Of a stretch of DNA of 64,000 bases, positions 38,253 to 57,414 are shown in pieces. The notes beneath the pieces were generated by a model. It was not told the origin of the DNA and ran no database searches. It saw only the letters and a program-made list of their open reading frames with translations. A program made the position numbers and the translations under genes. The stretch is taken from NCBI RefSeq assembly GCF_020382885.2, contig NC_058506.1, forward strand, positions 11,262,318-11,326,317, read 5' to 3'. The DNA comes from Scatophagus argus. Lineage: Eukaryota > Chordata > Actinopteri > Scatophagidae. Numbering within the stretch: position 1 is the first letter of the stretch; every line of letters starts with the position of its first letter.

Positions 38253-39948
38253 AGTTGTATTACATTACAGTTACCTTCCTATTAACCTTTTACTTGTTAC
38301 TTACTTGTGCAGGTGAGTCTCAACACTCAGAAACAACAGATAATTTCAGTATAGTCACACTGATGATACCTCAACATCATACATCAAAAACATGTCTTAC
38401 AATGTGAAATGTTTAGTAAAACAGTCAATACATCGAACAAAGAGCACAGAGTTATAGTAAAAACTGGCCAATGCATTATTTTATAGGTAAATAAACTGGA
38501 ATCTGAACATACAGAATTACTTAAAAGGAGGAGAAATGAAACACTTAGTAATCTTGAGTTAAGTGTGGTCAAGTTTTCCCCAGAATTAAATAAATTATGT
38601 TTGATTACTAATAAATAGCATGGTAATAACTGAATATAAAGTATAGAAAAGTTACAGGTGTGCAGTTTAAGGCAGCAGTGTGGTGTGTGCGTGTGTGTGT
38701 GTGGTGAAAACATCTGCAGCAGTGCTGTCTCATATATATTTAACATCTCTGCTGCCTGTTTCTTCACCCTCAACTTATGCAACTCTGTCATGGATACAAG
38801 TAGGAAGTGATCCAAGAACTGAATCAGTCACAGTCTGGTAAATGCATGGGCTGGAAACATCAGCAGAGGAGAGCAGGAGAGCGAGGGGAATATACACACA
38901 AGTGGACTGTATGAATGTGTTTTGATCATCACACAGTCTAATGATAATCGGTTAAACCTACCATTTGATAGAATGAACATCAAATAAGAGTTTTGTATCA
39001 TGCATTTATAAACGTTTAAAGTGCGTGCACAAGCTCTTGTTACACGTCATTCAGGTGAGAGCATTTTGGCAAATGAAAAAAATAAACCTTGAAGATTTAC
39101 ATACAAATCATCTGAAAATTGAGTTTTCTCTGTTTTCTCTCTCAAATCGCCTGACATTTGTGAAAATCATCCTGTCGCATAAATGACAAACAATTTTGTG
39201 AAAACAAACAAAAGTGCATTTTTGACACATTTTGGAGAAGAGTTACTGAACTCTGCTATCACGAGACCTTTTTATCTGCATGTTGGTTTTGATTAAATTA
39301 CATTAAATTGGAGGTACAGGAGCAACGAGAGGCAGTTTAGCACCTACCCAGATACAAAATGTAACACATATGAAGTATTTCAATTAGCAAGTGTACAGAA
39401 GGAGGACCATCTGTTTCAGTTTATTTCAACTCTGCATTGAGGTTTTATGATGTTGCAGTGCTGCAATGTTTTATAGACTATGGATTTTCCCAAAATTCAG
39501 CCCAACATATTTGGTATCTGGGGAAACTTGAGGACCTCCAATAGAATTTAAAATGAATGTCTGTGGATTTGAACCATCTTTAGCTGCACCCCTACTTGTT
39601 AAACTGTTTAATTTACAAAGTTACAGTTAAGTAGTTACATTATATCAATGAATAAGGCTTTCTCTCTTTCAACCAGTGTTTAGATTAATAAATTACTTGA
39701 TTATTTGCATTTCTTTTTTGAGTAAAATCCGATTCATTTGTAAAATATTTTGTTTTTAAGAGCCAATTAAATATCCAACCATTACTTTTACAAGACTCTC
39801 CATTTCCACTATAGCCTACATTAACTGTGGTGTATTATAATGACTAAATAACTGAGTGCACCGTTCATAATTACACAGCCAGGCCAGACATTTTTCTTGA
39901 ATCCTATCTGTGGACTAGCTGAGCTCCAGATGGCTGCGCGCATGCCTG

Positions 39949-39962
39949 CCACTAGAGGGCGG
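39949..39962 (+). promoter_or_regulatory. CTCF-like motif upstream of yap1
   Basis: CCACTAGAGGGCGG fits all 14 positions of the consensus CCASYAGRKGGCRS and sits about 1.2 kb upstream of the yap1 start codon, oriented toward the gene. Occupancy is inferred, not shown. Confidence 0.5.
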
Positions 39963-40048
39963 GAAACTATGGCACCGCCTGCATGGACAAAAAGGCTCCG
40001 GTTGGGTTGGCCTCATCAGGGGCGGATGTTTTCTCACTGCAACTTCCC

Positions 40049-40130
40049 AATACCCCCCACCCCCACCCCCTCCTCACTCTTCCCACCCACCCCCCTAAAA
40101 AAAACCAAAAAAAAAAAAAACCCCAACCCA
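40049..40130. repeat. C-rich then A-rich asymmetric tract
   Basis: Runs of 3-6 C separated by single A or T bases (40049-40098), then A-tracts to about 40121 and short C runs. The minus strand therefore has many closely spaced G-runs, enough for G-quadruplexes. Confidence 0.85.
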
Positions 40131-40907
40131 GTGAAGCCCAGAGTCAGGAAAAAAATGACGGCCGCACAGCAGATGAGCGTCATTTCTCCTCTCAGGCAGA
40201 TCATCTCTGGTTGACTCTGTGCGCCTCTGTCTACGCTGTCTACATATGGTCGTCTGCGTCTTTCCTCCAGCAGGGGAGAAAACCACACAAACTGGAAACT
40301 GCAGTGAATCTATCACTCATCTCCGCTCCATTTTCAGGGTCGAAAGTGTCTTGTCTGGTGCATGTGGAACATGTAAGCGAAGCGCAAATAAACAACTTGT
40401 TTTTTATTTTTTCTTTTTTTTCTTTTTCATATTTTGTGTTGATGGTCTGAGTTTAATATTTCTCCCTGCAATCTGCGGCAGCTTTAAACTCGGCAACCCC
40501 GCCCCTCAGCACTATCACATGAATCTGGACTGAGCAGTGGATGTGAAAAAAGTTTGGAGGTCTCTCGCTGAAATCACTTTTCTCCAGCTGGCTTCATATG
40601 TTGGCTTCATGTTGTTTTTTTTTTTTTCTTTCCACTTGAAGAGGCTTTTGACTGAAAGTTTGCATCGGAAATCAGCGTCGCACTGAGTGTTTTCCCGGCT
40701 GTGATTTTTTTTTTCCAGTTTCTTTTTTCCCTGCAGGACTACAGACAGAGAGGGAGAGGGGAAACGGTCTGGCTGCTTGAAGGTATGTGGGAGGCATGTA
40801 ACGTGTTGTACGCTGCTCGGATTGATTTGCGTAAGCGATCCTGGCTTTAAACCACACTCTTTCGACTTCTTTAGCCGAAGATTGTTTTTCTTTCCGCGGC
40901 CGAATAA

Positions 40908-48859
<7,952 letters not shown>

Positions 48860-51775
48860 ACAAACCCGGCCACCGACCCGAAGATACGGTGTGATGTCAA
48901 ATCTTCATAACGTGACTGAGACTGAGAATTTTTGGCTTCAGAAGTGGTACAGAAACAACATTACTGAGAGAATATGCTACTGTTGTGTGACGGATACCTA
49001 ACACTACTCGCACCCCGAGGAATGAAAAAAGCCCTGACTCTCGCAGAGGGTAGTAAGCTGCTGGTATGTTTTTTTGGCCTGGTTTTACACAGATGCATAA
49101 CAGAGCATCCATATTTTCGAGACACTCCTTTCTTTTTAGTGATCGGTCTCAGATGATGCTCCCCAAGTCTCTGAATCACAGCTAAGTTTAGATTTATTTT
49201 ATTTTCTACACTTGGGTAAGACTCTTTGCATCACACTTTAAAAAAACACAGTGTCAAGTCAATGAAGTTTGCATGTAGCAGTTATACCAAAAAGGCTCTA
49301 AAGATAGTAACAGAAAGAGAAAAAAATCATATCTACTTGACTTTATATAGCTTATGGGAGCAGCATGTAGCGCTTCTTGGTCTGAGCAGCCTGCAATTTG
49401 TGATTTTAATACTCACAGTCGTCTAAAACATGTTCTTAAGAAGCGTCAGGAGTTTAAACAGAGACTTTAACAACACTTTATCTTTATTAAACACTACATT
49501 GGTTTCATGAAACCAAAAATCTGCTCTAAAAAAATGACTCATCAAAGCTGACATTAACACTGCAACACAGAGACATTCAGTCAGCTAAAATTCTCACAAG
49601 CCAGTATTAAAACCCATCTCTGTGGAAGACTGTGGAGTTACTCAAAACCAAGATTGTGGCTTCTTTGATGTTTTTCAAAATTAAGTTAAGGAGGAGAATA
49701 AGCTTTATCTTCAGAGGTCACAGTGAACATATCATTCCCAACAAATCAAAGCCTGAGGAGTCTTAACTCTGGGCACTAAAAATACAACAAACTACAGTGT
49801 CTACAGTAAATGCAATCGAACACAACACAGGGTTTCCCCGAGAAGCTGTAATCCGGACGTATCTGGTGTTCTGATCAGTTTTCTTAGTGGATGACACTAG
49901 ATTCATGGCCTTTGCTGTGTGAAATAACACCCCTGCCTCCTACAACCCCCCCATTTCCCCCCGAGTTTCAGGTTTTACCTTATGAAAGTATGTTAATATT
50001 TTAGAACAGTAGTCAACTTCAACTCTAAAACACTCCTGGAAACCCCACAAAATCTCCCCTTTTTCAGTTTACTAATATTCAGGTTTTGTTCATACTTAGC
50101 TTTAGTTTTTATTGTTGTGTTGGATTGCATGTTATTTTAAAATGTTCCGGTCATTTTCTCCACTCCAACATTGAATATATAAGCTTCACAAAGGTAGTAT
50201 TTATTGGAGATTTGTTTTATTGGATTTTGTTATTTTTGACAGCTGAGATTTTACTCCTCAGTACTAATACAGCTCTTGGCAGCTCTCAAACATAAATGAA
50301 AACTGTTCAGTCAGCCATCAACCAAGATTAATGTGTTTTATTCCTTTTCCCCCAATACTGGTGTTGATACAGTCCTAACAATTTCCTTTTTTCACATCTA
50401 TTCATTCAGTGGCATCACAGGTTTTTTTTCCCCTGCAGAAAAGCATACAACCAGCCAGGTTTTTAAATTTTAGCTCCGTAAGTACAAATCAACTGTCTAC
50501 ACTTATGCTGAGCATTTTTGGATACACACAGTACAGATTTAGCTTTTCATTCATTTCTAACGTAGATTTGCATACACTTGAAACTTGCTTGAGTTATGTG
50601 ATCACCCACTGTGAACAGCCTTGCATTATGAAGGCAGGATAATGCAATTTTAAGTATAGTTAAACACTACATTACCACTCAGTGACAACACTGACATAAT
50701 AATGTACTCTTATTGTTCACTGTAACAAACTGTTTCTTACTTTCTTCATTTTTTTAAAATTTCTTTTCAGAATATCCTGTAGCGATAACGCTTTTCCATT
50801 TAAATCCATTATTTGGTAAAAAAAACCTTGAATATCTGTTTTTGATACAAGACAACAAATTCTGTTTTCGTAGTCTAATTTAAAACAAAGTAAACTTGCA
50901 AAACAGAAATGCGTATGGATTAGATGCTTGGAGCAGTATAAAACGCATTCATATTTCTAAAGGAGAGTGGCAGAATACACAGCAGTGATGTAAATGTAAG
51001 TAATTTGTTGTAAATAGACTAAAACATGCAAAATCATCGGTATGAGCCTTTAAAAATAACCCTGGTCGGTGCAGTTACGATGTTAATTTGCTACCACCCT
51101 GTAGAGATATCGTTTCCTCTGTCGGTGGCTCCAGTTTTCCACTCTTGCACATTAGCATCTTTCTAATTGCAGATGATATGTTCTTGGCGTATTTTGTTAT
51201 AACGGCAAGTGTTATGTGGGTGCTGTAATACAGAAGAAGGCAGTCGTCAGTATGTGGAGCCCTTTAATTCTCCTTGTTTAGTTAAACTCTATAATAAGTA
51301 TATAACCTGTTTTTATATGCTGGGTTTTTCTGCAGTGTGTTTATATTTTATCTTACTTTCTAGGTTGTTAATTATCGGTGAGAGCCTTTCTTCTAACCAA
51401 GTGCCTTTTTTTATATATACACAGTATACAGAAATGGGACTTCATTCACAACATCCCCAAAATAAAGAGCCATGTCACCTATTTTTTTATTTTCTAAATT
51501 AAAATACCATGGGCCTGGATCAACTTACTGTTCATACACATAGCCTGTTGCAACACACTACCTAGCCCATTATTTATCTTGGAATGCATGACACTTGCTA
51601 TGTATATTACATATAATGATTTTTATTATCCTATTTACAGAGAGTTTGGAGGCAATCAGACTTGTTTTGTATCTTTTTTTTAATGCATGTGCTTAATATA
51701 AAAAAAGTTTCTGCTTACTCTCACTGTAATCATTTTAAAGGACTTTATGTTTAATAAACTTTTAAATACACCTGA
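48860..51775 (+). other. Probable yap1 3' untranslated region
   Basis: From the yap1 stop to a canonical AATAAA at 51753-51758 there is AT-rich sequence with no credible coding exon and no clear interspersed repeat. An earlier AATAAA at 51461-51466 could give a shorter form. A 3'UTR of nearly 3 kb fits what is known for YAP1 messages. Extent is inferred. Confidence 0.55.
51753..51758 (+). terminator. yap1 distal polyadenylation signal
   Basis: AATAAA followed by TG-rich sequence (gtgttgtgtctcgtgtgg, about 51799-51816) about 40 nt downstream. Confidence 0.6.
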
Positions 51776-51780
51776 CAAAA

Positions 51781-52919
51781 AGTAGCCTAGTTTCTAGTGT
51801 TGTGTCTCGTGTGGATCGCCCATGATACGGTTTTATCGGACAACAGGCTGCTATTGTCTTTGTAGTTCTATTTCCACAATACGTTCATGTAGCCTCATTG
51901 TTGTCAGCAAAGTGTGACAGGAAGTGACACTTGTTTTAACTGATTACAGATTTGTGTTGTTTTCGTGCTACATATGGATAAAACACAGACATAATAGTTA
52001 TGTGAAGTATTGCATTATCAAACCTTTAAAAAAAAGACTGGAATTAATATGGATTATTATTATTGATTGATTGATTGATTGGTCTAGTTTTTAAGCACTC
52101 AGTGATTGAAAATGATCTGAACTCCACCCTTGCGGGGACTGAAGAAAAAATTGTTAAAAAAAAAAAAAATACAGGTACTTTACATACAAGACGTGACGGA
52201 ATCATCAATAGATCAGATATGTGAAAAGCCAAAGGTCAGCACATGCAGAAGAAAGGCTGACACGTCATTGTGGTTAAGGGGGCGTGGCTAAATGAGCGGA
52301 AATACCACATACCAACTGGTGACTCCGTAGAGACACTTTACGTTCTAACCCCCTGACTTCAGAAAGGCCTCTGTGTGAGTATCTTACTTTATTTAAACTG
52401 GATTATTATTTTAACTTTATACATATATATTTATTTATACATCACATATATGAGGTTTTTGACTTTCGACAGAATATTGCTGATAAATTTAATAGAATGT
52501 TGTATGTAGTGTATGTGAATATTATGTTGTTGTGAGTATTGTGTTATTTCTGTTTGTAAATTATAATTTTACTTTAACTGAACACGATTACGATGTGTAG
52601 ATACATGTAGATATATGTAGATAAATACACAGTTGTGGCTTATAAAAGGGAGTTTTACATGTTTCTGTGTGATGTTATACAACAAATGGAGGTTTTCGTT
52701 TATTTATGCACATGGAATTTTATTAACAAGAGACAAACGTTGACTTGATGATCACAGAAGCCGAAAAGCAATGCAGATCACTACGAGACATGTGTGTCTA
52801 ACATGTCCAAAATAAGGTGGCTTAAGTGTGTTTAAAAATTACAACATGCTGACACGACCCGAGAGATTTACCGGAGGGAGTTCTCAAGTCTGTGTACATT
52901 TTTCCGTCGCGTTTAGATT
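51781..52919. other. Intergenic DNA between yap1 and birc2
   Basis: AT-rich, with an (ATTG)n repeat at about 52062-52082. A GC-box/KLF-like 'gggggcgtggc' near 52280 and a donor-like 'ctgtgtgagtatc' near 52370 could mark an alternative upstream exon of birc2. I see no coding potential. Confidence 0.4.
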
Positions 52920-53006
52920 CGCAGACAGGCGGAAACACCGAGAGAGTCGGCGGTGTCTGTGACGCGCAGCTTCCAGGATAGTGGGACTTTCCGTGGCGAC
53001 TGAATG
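52920..53006 (+). other. Probable non-coding first exon of birc2
   Basis: A GC- and CpG-rich island in AT-rich surroundings (about 52860-53000) ends in a strong donor, ATG|GTGAGT, at 53006/53007. A textbook acceptor with a long pyrimidine tract follows at 54304/54305. The upstream limit is not resolvable by eye. The last three bases of the exon form an ATG. Confidence 0.5.
52983..52992 (+). promoter_or_regulatory. Consensus NF-kB site in birc2 promoter/leader
   Basis: GGGACTTTCC is a perfect kappa-B decamer, 14 nt before the putative exon 1 donor. cIAP genes are established NF-kB targets, so the site has a plausible role. Occupancy is inferred. Confidence 0.55.
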
Positions 53007-54304
53007 GTGAGTGTGTTGGATGACTTGGTAGTGAGCTCTTTTATGTCACGTTATTGCCTCACTCTGTTGTGTCCAGACCAGACTTGTTTCGTTTTTCTTT
53101 CTCAATCCTGCTGCACACATCATTTAACTGAGTGAAGCTGTTAGCGCTAGCAAGCTCAGGCGTTAGCAGGCTAACGCGCTCTTATCTGATCAAACTGGCT
53201 CTTTGGGCGTTCAGTGTCAAGTTAATTGATGTCAGTTGCCAGCTAGCTTTATCTTTCAAACCTATGTTGTAACCTGTCTCAAGCCAATTCAAAATTTACA
53301 GATTGCTTAAATATTACCCGACGTAGCTAACGTTAGCTAACGCAGATTTAATTTCTGTTCAATCTGGAAACATAACTACGCTAAAGCTAAAACAGGAAGT
53401 GTCGGTTCTCATTTCTGTGTCGTATATGTGTGTTGGAAGGAAAGTACCTAACCTTTCCCGACCAGAAAAATACCACTGTCACCAGATGATCATATCTTTA
53501 CCACCTGGTGTTCCGAAATGATCCGTCAGCTGAGTATGTTAATTGGCAGCTTTATTAAAGGAGTGCTTCATTGATGATATCATCTGTTACTCTGGTAAAG
53601 CTTAATGAAGACTGAGAAAACTACCAGAAAGCCTGCTTTATCAAAAGGCGGCCTTAGGTTTTAAAGATTTGGACGTATGGGTGTTTTCCAGGGACAGGGT
53701 GTGAAATAAACTTATGGTATTAGTTGCACTATGGGAATTACGTGAAATATCTCAGTCTCTGTCAGTTTCTTGTTTGTTTTTTTTTTAAATCCAGTGTAAT
53801 TTCCCCGACTTTACGGAAACGTTGTAGAAAATTTTTTCACGATTTGTGTACTGATTATCTATTATGTTTGGACTATTTTCTTTTATTTTGCAGAGTAAAT
53901 AAATTATCAATTGAAATACAAATATTTGTCAGATGTTTTGGCAAAGAAAATAATTATTTGTTGACCCCTTGCCCACTATTCAGCAATGGATGACCTTTCT
54001 TACTATTGCTGTTTGACAGCTAAATAAATTCTCTGCCTTTTTCCTTTTGGTACTATGCTAAACTGATATATAATATGTCTTTAGTGAACTTGAATCCTAT
54101 AATGTATGTAGGGCGCTCTTATGTATAAACTAGCACGTCTATAGATACCTAGCAAGATTGTGAAATGGTGTATAAGTCTGAAAGATACAGTTTATGGCTT
54201 AAAGGGGTTAAATTCCTCCATGAAGAATTTCGCTGTGAGACTAATTCATTTTGTTTCCTCTCTCTCTCTCTTTTTTTTGTTTGTCTTTGTTTTTTGTTCT
54301 ACAG

Positions 54305-55000
54305 GTCCTGCATTCAGTACACGTCGATTATCCTTACCTTACGAGCATAAAAATTTTCTTATTGGGCTTTTACTATTCAATAATGGAAGCTTAGACACCT
54401 ACCAAAGAGATGTCCAAGAATGGGGGAGGGGTTTGAGAGCACATAGCCCTTGGTCTCTGTGTGTGTTTGTGTTTGGGACATTTTTCATTTATAATTTTTT
54501 AATACATAATCACATGCCATTTTTGTTAGATAATATATTTGATATGTCTGTGCTAAATATAAACAATAATATTTTTACTGATCCTGGGTGATTTATTCAC
54601 AGTGCAACATGAAGATTCTTGATTTGAGGATTAATTGTAATTACAGCATTTAAAATAGTACAGCTTTTTTTTTTTCCAGTTACAGCAACATGTCTGTAAC
54701 TGAAAACGAAATTTTGAAGTTTCAGCTGTAAAAGCTATATCAGTGACAAATGAGTCCTTGGTCAGATCTGTAGTTTTTAAGTTGTTCCCTCTGCTCTTTG
54801 AAGTTTCATTCTTACACATTCCTCACTTTCTTTTTCACCGTGACTGTCGCGAGTTGACACACCCCCGTCCTCACAACGTGATCTGTTTTACTGTTATCCA
54901 TCAGTATGAGTCTGTCTGTGTGAGACCTTGGGTTTTCTCAAACCTCTCTCCCTTTGAAGGACATCTTTTTGCCTTTATATTGCTCTACCTAAATACGGAA
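54305..55000 (+). other. Probable birc2 5' leader with upstream ATGs
   Basis: The stretch from the strong acceptor at 54304 to the chosen start at 55001 is about 700 nt and contains many ATGs (for example near 54382, 54608, 54743 and 54905). ATG 54743 is in frame with the birc2 start but has a weak context, and its 86 extra codons resemble no BIRC N-terminus. A long, uORF-bearing leader also occurs in mammalian cIAP1. Confidence 0.4.
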
Positions 55001-57378
55001 ATGGAAACTCTTTTTCAGCTCCAAAGCAGCCCATTTTTCATGCGGTTGTATCGCAATGGCAATCCACCTGACCTGCAATATAATAACTCCTCAGGTACAA
55101 ATCTCTTTGTCCATTCGCTTTATCAAATTTAAGGTTTATTGGAATTTATTTTTGTACCTTCTGGTATGTTCTAGTCTCGAGTGTCAAGTGTGAATACAAT
55201 GTTGCTTTCATCCCCAGAGCTCTTCCGCATCTCTACCTTTGCTCGATTCCCAAATTCGGCGGTCACAGAGCGAAGTCTGGCGAGGGCGGGTTGGTTCTAC
55301 ACCGGTGTGAGCGACCGTGTGCAGTGTTTCAAGTGCAACGTGACGGCAGAGGGCTGGCATGCGGGAGACTGTCCTGCAGAAAAACACAGACAGCTCTCTC
55401 CATCCTGTCCCTTTATCCAGAGCCTCCCATCTACAGCCAACTTGCTCTCCTCCTCACACTCTGCCTTCTCCCCACTCCGCATCGCTGCAGCCATACCAGT
55501 AAGATTAAAGGAAATTTCTTAAGAAAATATATAAGAAATGTATTTGTTTTGCCATCGGTACTTTTAGACAGTCTGTTTTTGGCACATTAGAGTTTAAATT
55601 TAAGTTCAGTTTAAATTCAAATTTTTATTTGTTTTTTGTTGTTGTTGTTCTAGTCGTCTGGTCCAGGCCCAGCTGTGCTAAACCCGACAGCAAGCCAGGG
55701 CGAAGATCCAGTGGGTTACCCAAACATTGGTTTACCTGCTCCACCTCCCTCTAGCCCACTTACCTCTCGTGGTGTAGAAGACATGTCCCACCAAAGACCA
55801 CCATGCTACAACCCCAACATGCGCAGAGAGCAGGACCGCCTGGACTCCTTCCACTCTTGGACACTCTCCACCATAACTCCTGCTGAGCTTGCCAAGGCGG
55901 GCTTCTACTACCTGGGCCAGGCCGACCAGGTGGCCTGCTTCAGCTGCGGAGGACAGGTTTGTTTCATAACAAGGACAACAGGTCCTGATAGGAATACACA
56001 GAGAGGGTTAATTATAAAAAAAACTGACTGACAGAAGTGGGCAGCAGTCTATAGTACATCCAGAGACAACATCATTTAGATTAAGTGTGTCTCAGGGTAT
56101 CTATTTTGTTTTTTTAATCATGTTTGTGTTTGCAGTTAGCCAACTGGGAGCCAGGTGACAGAGCCTTGTCTGAACATCAGAGACATTACCCAAATTGTCG
56201 TTTTGCGCGGGGGGACAGAGCTGACGTGCTGGGAGCTGTGGTGGGACCCACCGCCCTGAGCAATGTGTCTAACCCTGCCATGCAGCAGAGCGAAGACAGG
56301 CTGCTCACCTTCGTCAACTGGCCATCTCGTATCCCTGTGCGGCCTGAGCAGCTGGCAAAAGCCGGCTTCTACTATGTAGGTAAGGACAACATCAGAAAGT
56401 CGCAGTTATTCCATAGCAGCGCCTGATCATAATGAGAAGCATTTAGCTGTTGAATGTTGGACTTGAAATGTTGCTCCGTGTTTGTTAAATATGCAGTCTC
56501 CCAAAGTGGCCAAAAAGGTGAAGTTATATGGTACTTCGAGAGAAAATCTAAAGTCAGAGATATCTTTTAAAGCAAATGCTTGCTGTTAATACATTATTTT
56601 AATTATTTATTTATTTCCTTTTCTATTAAGTCTGATTCGTAAATTGAAATCTTAAAGCTGTCATTTAAAAGTCCCTAAAATATTAGGTGAAATATATTCA
56701 TAATGTTCAGATGAAAGAAATGAAGTAATTTCCCTTCCTTGCAACAGTTTTACTACCATAAAGCCTCCCCCCCGTATGGGGTTGTCCCCGTATTCAAGTA
56801 TTTTTCCAAGTATTTTTTGTTTACATTTAAGCTGGAAAGTCCTGGAAATTAGAAACAAACATGTACTGGTTTAACAGTCATCTTTATCTGAAATCCCCCA
56901 AAAGGTAATTGTGACAGTGAAAGCTCTTCATTTGCCTCTCAAGGTCGTAACGATGATGTCAAGTGTTTCTGTTGTGATGGAGGCCTGCGGTGCTGGGAGT
57001 CTGGGGATGATCCTTGGGTGGAACATGCCAAGTGGTTTCCTCGGTAAGTGCTGCTGCTATTTATATTTTAAAAGTGTTGTGCAGTTAGGTGTCAAAATGT
57101 GTTGTCGAGTGCACTTTGCACTATAAAGACAAAGAGCTGTGTTATTTACATGTAGAGAGGATATGAATGTCTGCCTATTTGTGCCTTTGGTTAATTGCAG
57201 GTGTGAGTATCTGCTTCAGGAGAAGGGAGCAGAATTTATTCACCAGGTCCAGGCTCGCTTCCCTCGGCTGTTTGAGCAGGTCGGTAGAGAGCGCCATGAA
57301 ACTCTGTTCTTGGTATCTTGGTTCAAATGTTTCGACACAGAGTGCGCCGTTTAAAAAACAAATAAAGTCTCTCTCTGA

Positions 57379-57414
<36 letters not shown>

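Noticed and set aside
51209-51502. 97-codon ORF downstream of yap1
   Set aside because: It lies in the probable yap1 3'UTR, is composed of hydrophobic AT-rich codons and shows no homology I recognise.
54160-54591. 143-codon ORF upstream of birc2
   Set aside because: It crosses the strong acceptor at 54304 and resembles no known protein; treated as leader/intron.
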